A program made the translations under genes and the position numbers. Shown piece by piece: positions 58,307 through 64,000 of a DNA stretch of 64,000 nt. Under the pieces are notes generated by a model, which was given only the letters and a program-made list of their open reading frames with translations, was not told where the DNA came from and ran no database searches. The stretch covers positions 22,403 through 86,402 of the forward strand of contig NZ_JAJJPA010000028.1 in assembly GCF_020907985.1 (NCBI RefSeq). The letters run 5' to 3'. Each line of letters begins with the position of its first letter. The stretch's first letter is position 1. The stretch is from Kitasatospora humi (GTDB lineage Bacteria; Actinomycetota; Actinomycetes; Streptomycetales; Streptomycetaceae).

Positions 58307-60549
58307 CGACAGCAGCACTTCTCCCCTCTCCGACGGCCGCCAGCAGCAGGGTTCCGGCGACGAGCGCCAGCCCGGTGCCGGATGTTCCCGGTCACGCCCA
58401 GCTGGAGTTCCGCACGCGGTTCCCCGCCCGGTGGCTGAGGAAGTACACCGGGGACACGATCCGCACGGTGACCGCGGTAGCGGACTACGGCCGGCGGAGC
58501 GGTTCATGCTGGGCGTCCAACCGCACTCTGGCGGTCGGCCTGGGGCTGCACGAGAAGACCGTCGCGGCGGCGCTGCGGTTGGTCGAGGGCGAGCTGGTTC
58601 TTGCCGAGCACCACTCCCCCACCGGCACGCTGTCGCGACGGGTCAAGCCGGTCTCCGAGGACGAGCTCGCGGTCACCATCTCGGCGGCTGCCCGCAACCG
58701 CCTGTCCGGGTACCGGTTCAAGGTCTACTGCGCCATCAGCGTGCGCTCCGACCTCGGCCAGTCTGCCTCCGCGGCGCAGCTGGCGCAGGCCTGCGGGATG
58801 ACTCCGGAAGGTGCGCGCACCACCGCGCGGGACCTGGTCACCGAGGGCTGGGTCACCCGGGACGGTAGCAGTGGTGGGGCGCCGAAGTACGTCGTCCACC
58901 CGGTGCCGCTCGCCGGCGTCGCGGTGCAACTTGGCCTGTTCCCGCAGCCCCAGCAGTCTGCCCGACCGGAGGCGGTTCCGGCCCTCGACGAGGTGACCGA
59001 GGGGTGGTTCTGCACTGGGCAGATGGCCTTGTTCGGCGAGGACGCTGAGTGGGAGACCCCCCTCGATTCGGCTCCCGCGACCCCCCTCGATCGCCTTCCT
59101 GAGGCCCCCCTCGGTTCGGCTCCACTAACAGGCCACCTTCAACAAGCTGGTGTGAATAGGCAATTGACCGTAGATGGTTGCTTGTCCCGCGTAGCGGTCA
59201 CGTTGGTGACGCGCGACGCGGGCGCGCGCGAGGGTGCGTCTGGCAGGGCGCAGTCCGTGGTCGCGGCCGGGGGCCGGAGCCCGCTTCGCGGGGAACAGCC
59301 GAAGATCGCGGCGGTCTCCAGGGTCACTCCGTCCGGCACTGGGGGGGCGAGGACCGGGCGGTGGCTGGATGCACCGGTCGGCTCGGTGTTCGGGCTGCCG
59401 CAGGGCCTGCGAGTGGCGCTCGCGCCCGCTGTGGGACTGTGGCGCCGGCTGGAACGGTCGGGTACCCGCGAGTTCATCGCCAGTCAGGTGATGGCGGAGC
59501 TGCGGCGGGTCAGCGTGTGGACAGGCCCGGCCGCCGCCCCGGCTGCACTGGCCTTGCGGCTCACCCGCCGGCTGGACCGTCAGGGCGGGCCTTCCCGCGT
59601 CACCGACCCGGTGGGCTGGTTCCTCAGCCGTGGCCTGCCGCAGGGGCAGGTCTGCGCCAGGACCAGCTGCGACGACGGCATCCGCCTGGACACAGGGTCG
59701 CTGTGTGACACCTGCGAGATGCGCCTCGTGGACCGCCGGGCTACCCGAAAGGTCCTGGTCAGCGAGGTTCTCACCCTTCTGCCTGGTGCCGGCTACGAGG
59801 AGCGTCAGGCCGTCATCGAGGAGCACCTGCGTGATCACGCTCGTGCTCATGCCGAGCGTCAGGTCGCCGCCCGGGAGCGAGCCGAGGCCCAGCGGCAGCG
59901 TGTGGAGGCTGACCGGCCGGCTCGGGAAGCCGCGGCTGCGGCTGCTGAGGAGGCACGCGTTGCGGTGCCGTGCGCGGACTGCGGGACCGAGCGGTCAGCC
60001 GGGCTGTGCGGCATCTGCTGGTGCCACCGCGAGGCGCGTTCGGCGATCGCGGCGGCCGTCAGCGCGATGCTGACGACGGTGAACCTGTGCGACCGGGACG
60101 CCGTCTCCGCCCTGGTCCGGGAGGTCCGTGACGGGATGCGCAGCGCGATGCTGTCCGCCCGACCGGCACGGGAGCTCGCCCCCGACGCCCATGCCATCGC
60201 CAACAGCGACATGCTCGCGGCGAAGAACCGGTCCGCGGACTACCGCAACCACGCTCTGGTGCTCCTGGCCGGCAGCCCCAAGGCGGAGCAGGAGGCCGAG
60301 CAGGCAGCGGATGTCCGGCGGCGCTGGGCGCACCGGTACGCCTCCGCTGCCGACGCCCGCCAGGCCGTGGCCGACGCGGCCAACGAGGCCCGCTGGCGAA
60401 CCGCGATGCACCTGTTCACCGAGCGCCTGCGCCAGGTGAAGGAGCTGCGGGACCGTACTCGGTCTGCAACGCAGCAGCCGGCCGCCAACCGGGCCTCCCG
60501 CTTCACGGCCGCCCTTGGCACCTGCGCGGCGGCGGGCAGGACGGCATGA
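58303..60549 (+). CDS. Putative replication protein with winged helices and zinc ribbons
   Basis: 748 aa from the GTG at 58303. Two helix-turn-helix units lie in the first 190 residues (ASNRTLAVGLGLHEKTVAAA; SASAAQLAQACGMTPEGART). Residues 251-275 are three 8-residue repeats (TPLDSAPA, TPLDRLPE, APLGSAPL) coded by 24-bp DNA repeats. Two Cys clusters look like zinc ribbons (CARTSC with CDTC near 448-470; CADC with CGICWC near 558-575). The C-terminus is helical. DNA-binding domains, internal repeats and a three-gene operon fit a replication initiator of a linear plasmid, but no family match is certain. Confidence 0.55.
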   Translation: MTTAALLPSPTAASSRVPATSASPVPDVPGHAQLEFRTRFPARWLRKYTGDTIRTVTAVADYGRRSGSCWASNRTLAVGLGLHEKTVAAALRLVEGELVLAEHHSPTGTLSRRVKPVSEDELAVTISAAARNRLSGYRFKVYCAISVRSDLGQSASAAQLAQACGMTPEGARTTARDLVTEGWVTRDGSSGGAPKYVVHPVPLAGVAVQLGLFPQPQQSARPEAVPALDEVTEGWFCTGQMALFGEDAEWETPLDSAPATPLDRLPEAPLGSAPLTGHLQQAGVNRQLTVDGCLSRVAVTLVTRDAGAREGASGRAQSVVAAGGRSPLRGEQPKIAAVSRVTPSGTGGARTGRWLDAPVGSVFGLPQGLRVALAPAVGLWRRLERSGTREFIASQVMAELRRVSVWTGPAAAPAALALRLTRRLDRQGGPSRVTDPVGWFLSRGLPQGQVCARTSCDDGIRLDTGSLCDTCEMRLVDRRATRKVLVSEVLTLLPGAGYEERQAVIEEHLRDHARAHAERQVAARERAEAQRQRVEADRPAREAAAAAAEEARVAVPCADCGTERSAGLCGICWCHREARSAIAAAVSAMLTTVNLCDRDAVSALVREVRDGMRSAMLSARPARELAPDAHAIANSDMLAAKNRSADYRNHALVLLAGSPKAEQEAEQAADVRRRWAHRYASAADARQAVADAANEARWRTAMHLFTERLRQVKELRDRTRSATQQPAANRASRFTAALGTCAAAGRTA
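59056..59123. repeat. Three 24-bp direct repeats (candidate iterons)
   Basis: Units begin at 59056, 59080 and 59104 with core (A/G)CCCCCCTCGATTCGGCTCC (unit 2 diverges at its end). They are in frame with the gene. The 55-60 bp that follow are visibly AT-richer than the surroundings. Confidence 0.65.
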
Positions 60550-61208
60550 CCTATCAGCCCACTCCCCCGTACCCGCACTCCGCCGGCTCACGATCGGACT
60601 TCACCGAACCCGAGCGGGCCGTCTCCGCACCTTCGGTCGCTGCCCCCGGCGCCCCGATTCACTCCGGTGCACCGCAGCGAATCCACCCCGGCGTGTGGGT
60701 CACCCAGGCCTACCCCGCCCCGCTGCTGTCAGCCCTCGCTCGACTTGGCGGGATCCCGACCAGCGTCAAGACCGCGGTCCTGGAGCAACTGGAGCACCGG
60801 ACGCCGGCCCAGCTGCGCGAGCGAATCGAGCGGCGCTACTACCTGCGCTACGCCCAGCTCACGGGTGCCGACCTGCTGGCTCGCGCCGACGAGATCGCGC
60901 TCGCCCTGGTGGCGCCTGGGCCTTGCCCCGAACCGCGTTGTGAGGACGGCTGGCTCCTGGACGACGCTGACCACGCCGGCGGCTGCCGGCGGTGCCGGCA
61001 CCGCCGGATGGACAGCAACATGCTGCCCGCGGACGGACCCCCGGCCGCTGCGGCACAGGTCCACCGGTTCGCCGCGCAGATCCGCCAGCGCCTTCGACAG
61101 GACCGCAGCGCCACGCGGCACGTTCGACAACGCGTCGCGGACGGCACCCAGGACTTGGTCGGGCAGTCGCTGCCGACTGGGCCCGCCACCCGAGGCGGTG
61201 AGCGGTGA
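60546..61208 (+). CDS. Small Cys-containing protein of the replication-like operon
   Basis: 220 aa; its ATG overlaps the upstream stop (ATGA). An N-terminal Pro-rich region is followed by a helical part (VLEQLEHRTPAQLRERIERR) and a Cys cluster (CPEPRCEDGWLL, then CRRCRH) like a zinc ribbon of the DnaJ type. The C-terminus is basic. It has no recognised family. Order and coupling suggest that it works with the two flanking DNA-binding proteins. Confidence 0.6.
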   Translation: MTYQPTPPYPHSAGSRSDFTEPERAVSAPSVAAPGAPIHSGAPQRIHPGVWVTQAYPAPLLSALARLGGIPTSVKTAVLEQLEHRTPAQLRERIERRYYLRYAQLTGADLLARADEIALALVAPGPCPEPRCEDGWLLDDADHAGGCRRCRHRRMDSNMLPADGPPAAAAQVHRFAAQIRQRLRQDRSATRHVRQRVADGTQDLVGQSLPTGPATRGGER

Positions 61209-62497
61209 ACAAGCACCTCTCCCCCGCCGTGACCGGCTCGCCGGCCGAGCAGCGCCCGGGGTGGCGCGCGAAGGTGCCTGACGGGCTGTCGCCGCGGATG
61301 CGGGCACTCGTGATCGACGGCAGCGGGATCGACCGCTACCGGCAGGGCGGTTGCGACACAGGCTCGGGAGCCGGCAGGGACACCCACCGGGTCACCAGTG
61401 CGATCGCAACGGCTTTCGCCCGGGCAGGTTCCGACCGGCTCGCCCTGCAGGATGTCCTGCTCTCCTCCCCCGCCCCCGGTGGCGCACTGCTGCGCGACCT
61501 CGCCCGCGCCAAGGGGCATGACCACGCCGTCCGGTACCTCGGACGGGTATGGCGCCGAGCCGAGCAACTGGTCGCCGCCTCGGTGCCGAACACCTCCCGG
61601 CAGGACGCGCTGGTCGCCCTGGTCAGTATTCGGGTGCGAGTCGAGACGCACCCCTGGGCCGGGCAGGCCGGGCAGACCGACCGCGCCAACCTCCTGTACC
61701 GGCTCAGGTTGTGCGAGCGTGCCGGCGGGCCCGAGCACGAGCTCTCCCAGCGCCAGCTCGCCCTTGCCATCGGCGTCGGGGACTCCACCGCGAAGCGCTC
61801 GGACCTGCGCCTGCTGGCCGCGGGGTGGCTCTGGCGCGCGGAGCAGGGCATGGCCGGCAAGTCCTCGACGTGGGTGCTGGGCGCCGGACCACCAGGGACG
61901 GTTGACGGGGTGTCGCCGGTTGACCCCACCTGCCAGGAAGGGCACCAGGCCCCCGGGTCCCTAGACGGGGTCAACCGGCGACACCCGCCCGAGCTGGACT
62001 TCCAGGTCCTGACCGAATTGGCCGGACGGGACGCTTTTCGCACTGCGGGCCTTGGGAAGACCGCCCTGGAGGTGCTGGCCGCCCTCGCGTACCGCGACGG
62101 GCAGACAGCGATCGAGCTTGCGAACAGCACCAGCCGGCACCGGGCCACCATCCACGCCAAGCTGGCCCGGCTCCGCGAGCACCACCTGGTCGAGAAGGAC
62201 GGCGAGGTGTACCGCCTGGCCACCGGCATCCTGGACACCCCCGCACAGCCCCAGGCCGGCACCCGGGTCCCGGCCTGGCGGCCGCGGGACGGCTGGGACG
62301 ACCTCGCACTGCGCCTGGGCACCTTCGGCCGCAGCTACCGGCAGTGGTGCGAGCACGCCTTCGACCGCCTCGCCTACACGGAAGTCCACCGGCGAGTGCG
62401 TGAGCACCGGCGCCCCGCCAGCCCCGCGCCAATGCTGACCACAGACGACCGCGCCTTCCTCCACGAATGGAGCACGCACTTCGAGCAAGCCGCCTGA
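61205..62497 (+). CDS. Helix-turn-helix protein of the replication-like operon
   Basis: 430 aa from a GTG overlapping the upstream stop (GTGA). Two winged-helix units are visible: ELSQRQLALAIGVGDSTAKR (about 179-198) and TAIELANSTSRHRATIHAKL (about 300-320), followed by LREHHLVEKDGEVYRLA. The gene contains a perfect 20-bp inverted repeat at 61908-61986. It may be a second initiator or a partition-like DNA-binding protein. No ATPase motif is present. Confidence 0.6.
   Translation: MNKHLSPAVTGSPAEQRPGWRAKVPDGLSPRMRALVIDGSGIDRYRQGGCDTGSGAGRDTHRVTSAIATAFARAGSDRLALQDVLLSSPAPGGALLRDLARAKGHDHAVRYLGRVWRRAEQLVAASVPNTSRQDALVALVSIRVRVETHPWAGQAGQTDRANLLYRLRLCERAGGPEHELSQRQLALAIGVGDSTAKRSDLRLLAAGWLWRAEQGMAGKSSTWVLGAGPPGTVDGVSPVDPTCQEGHQAPGSLDGVNRRHPPELDFQVLTELAGRDAFRTAGLGKTALEVLAALAYRDGQTAIELANSTSRHRATIHAKLARLREHHLVEKDGEVYRLATGILDTPAQPQAGTRVPAWRPRDGWDDLALRLGTFGRSYRQWCEHAFDRLAYTEVHRRVREHRRPASPAPMLTTDDRAFLHEWSTHFEQAA
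61908..61986. repeat. Perfect 20-bp inverted repeat inside a coding sequence
   Basis: GGGTGTCGCCGGTTGACCCC (61908-61927) and its exact complement (61967-61986), separated by 39 nt. Both arms are translated (DGVSPVDP and DGVNRRHP). Confidence 0.75.
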
Positions 62498-62563
62498 CCA
62501 CCACGCCGCTGTAGCTGGCACCGCACCAACCAACGTGCGGTCAGCCGGATCCCTGGCGTGCCG

Positions 62564-63049
62564 TCAGGCACCACGGTCTGCCGCCTCTCCCGTCTCACCG
62601 ATCGCGAGCGCGGTCAGCACCGCCGCCTGGGCGGAGACCTCATCCGAACCCGTGGTCAGAGCGAGCAGCGCATGGCCGAGAGCGATCCGCACACCTCGCT
62701 GCTCCGGGAACCCGAACCCCTTCAACTCGGCAATCCCCTCCCGCAGCCACGCCTCGACGTCACCCGCGTGATCCTCGTCCAGGTCGTGCAGCGTCACGAG
62801 GCGGACCCACTCCTCGTTGTGGGATCGCAGAATCTCCTCGTAGGAGCGGTTGTCGAGCAGCAGGCCGCAGCGGACCTCGCCGGGGTCCACTGCAGTGCGC
62901 CTGCCCATCCACGCCTTGCTGAGCCACCGGTGGTAGGTGCAGGTGTAGAGGGTGTAGTCGATCTCCCGGCTTCGGCGCTGACTGGTGCGCACGACCTTGA
63001 TGGTGGCGTCCTTGGGACAGTTGGTGAGCTGACGCAGTGTCATCGACAT
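62564..63049 (-). CDS. Hypothetical protein
   Basis: 161 aa from the ATG at 63049 with GGGAG upstream; a second ATG is two codons later. Mixed alpha/beta: KDATIKVVRTSQRRSREIDY, EVRCGLLLDNRSYEEIL, VRIALGHALLALTTGSDEV. It is convergent with the replication-like operon. Family not recognised. Confidence 0.65.
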   Translation of the reverse strand: MSMTLRQLTNCPKDATIKVVRTSQRRSREIDYTLYTCTYHRWLSKAWMGRRTAVDPGEVRCGLLLDNRSYEEILRSHNEEWVRLVTLHDLDEDHAGDVEAWLREGIAELKGFGFPEQRGVRIALGHALLALTTGSDEVSAQAAVLTALAIGETGEAADRGA

Positions 63050-63100
63050 GATCGGTTCTCCCAGTTGGTTGAGCCCCGATCGTTGCCCGTTCGCCGATCT

Positions 63101-63126
63101 GGTGCTGCCCAGGATTGGGCAGTACC
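63101..63126. promoter_or_regulatory. Inverted repeat upstream of the 63.0 kb gene
   Basis: GGTGCTGCCCA and TGGGCAGTACC (one mismatch over 11 bp) around GGAT, 52 bp before the ATG at 63049. It is a candidate operator. Confidence 0.45.
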
Positions 63127-64000
63127 AGCGTGATCCAAGTCACATTCGGTTCCGGATCGCGACCGTTCACTTCCCCGCCGATCAGGTGCCCGGCCACAGT
63201 CGGCGGAGACGGCCAACTCGGCTTCACCGAGGGCCCTCTCCAGGGCGACATGCTGCCTCCGCTCTCAGTACGTTCCCGTCGGAACCTTCCGCGGCTCGCC
63301 TCCGGCGGGCCGACTGTCCGTGCCGCTGCCGCTGCCCGGGCCTGGCACCGAGGCCGGCCTGCTGGTCGCGGCGAGCCATGGTCACTGCGCCAGTCGCGAA
63401 AGTCCGGCTGCCGCCGGACCCGGGCCTTGACGGCCCTTTCCGCGCCTACCCGTCACGGTGGCTCGCGTCGCAGCCCGGTCACTCACGGCCAGGTGAACAG
63501 TGAGCCCTGCGAGCACCAACGACGCTGCCAGCCCTTCAACACGGTGACCGCGCATAGGGAACTGGGGAGGTGCCCTGCGACTCGATGGCCGACGCCCGCA
63601 TCCTGTCGTGCTGGCCCCGGCAGCAGCCACAGCACAGTCACCCCACCGGGCGATGCCGTCCACCAGGACCTCGCCAAGAACGGCAACCACGCACGAAGAT
63701 CAACCACCCTGACTGGCTTGTCCGTCCGGGCCTTCGTTGCTGCCGAGACTCAGGACCGCTGCTGCTCACCACGGTCCGCCGTCCGGCTGCGCGAGCTCGC
63801 TCGCCGAGCACGCAGCCGCACGCGAAGCGCGACCAGCCACCGCAGCAGCGGCCCGGGCGGCCCCCCAACTCCCCGACCCAGTCAGCCGGTCGGGCCATGG
63901 CAGGTGCCAGGAGCAGCTGGTGCCGCAGCCTCGAACGCACGGTTCTCCCGCTTGCACGGGAGGGAGAAGAGAGCCGACCAGTGAACTGGACCCAAAAGTG
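63127..64000. other. Terminal region of the window without a convincing gene
   Basis: About 870 bp. Open frames on both strands are Arg/Ser/Pro-rich and have no ribosome sites. A gene extending beyond the window cannot be excluded. Confidence 0.35.

Noticed and set aside
57563..58507. Minus-strand open frame opposite the replication-gene leader
   Set aside because: It overlaps the start of a better gene, has atypical codons and no ribosome site.
63115..63984. Plus-strand open frame of 289 codons at the window end
   Set aside because: Arg/Ser/Pro-rich with no domain, no start signal and poor third-position pattern.

Overview
The window comes from a high-GC actinomycete of the Streptomyces/Kitasatospora type. 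GC is very high throughout, GTG and TTG starts are frequent, many genes overlap as ATGA or GTGA, and there are WhiB, Streptomyces-type NUDIX and GntR regulators and a dsDNA-translocase transfer gene. It carries a tpg-tap pair (terminal protein and telomere-associated protein, 250-3122), so the replicon is linear. Together with a transfer module, a KorSA-like GntR repressor and a replication-like operon, this points to a large linear plasmid, or a chromosome arm containing an integrated one. No telomere is visible.

Layout. 1-3.6 kb: telomere maintenance operon, minus strand, with a hairpin terminator and a palindromic upstream site. 3.6-9.8 kb: accessory genes (pentapeptide-repeat protein, CPBP protease, P-loop/beta-propeller protein) separated by decayed DNA. 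9.9-14 kb: a five-gene type VII secretion effector operon carrying a scabin/pierisin-like ADP-ribosyltransferase. 14.5-21.4 kb: NUDIX, lipoprotein HNH, small plasmid-type genes, a DUF5706-like membrane protein and a GNAT, with several frameshifted genes. 21.5-24.4 kb: an internally deleted IS256-type transposase with an adjoining alpha/beta hydrolase, and gene fragments. 24.4-32.3 kb: cytochrome bd oxidase (cydABDC) plus a NarL-type two-component system. 32.4-35.6 kb: an IS1634-like element beside a truncated ISAs1 element. 35.6-41 kb: isochorismatase-like protein, then an operon of tyrosine recombinase, XRE protein and a large zinc-ribbon protein that looks like a degenerate recombinase. 41.2-54.7 kb: conjugative transfer module, minus strand: two FtsK-like proteins without a Walker lysine, membrane proteins, the TraB/FtsK translocase, a DUF2637 coiled-coil protein, WhiB. 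55-57.2 kb: GntR and XRE/TPR regulators. 58.1-62.5 kb: a three-gene operon of DNA-binding proteins, the likely replication region, with direct repeats inside the first gene and a perfect 20-bp inverted repeat inside the third.

How it fits together. tpg/tap would patch the ends, the 58-62 kb operon would start replication internally, the 41-54 kb module would move the DNA, and the GntR and XRE/TPR genes are the likely regulators. A conserved control region of about 70 bp lies upstream of both the 43.5 kb transfer operon and the 18.5 kb small-gene operon, which suggests shared regulation. The cyd/two-component block and the toxin operon look like cargo. Three genes carry clean 1-2 nt frameshifts; these could be real decay or assembly errors.
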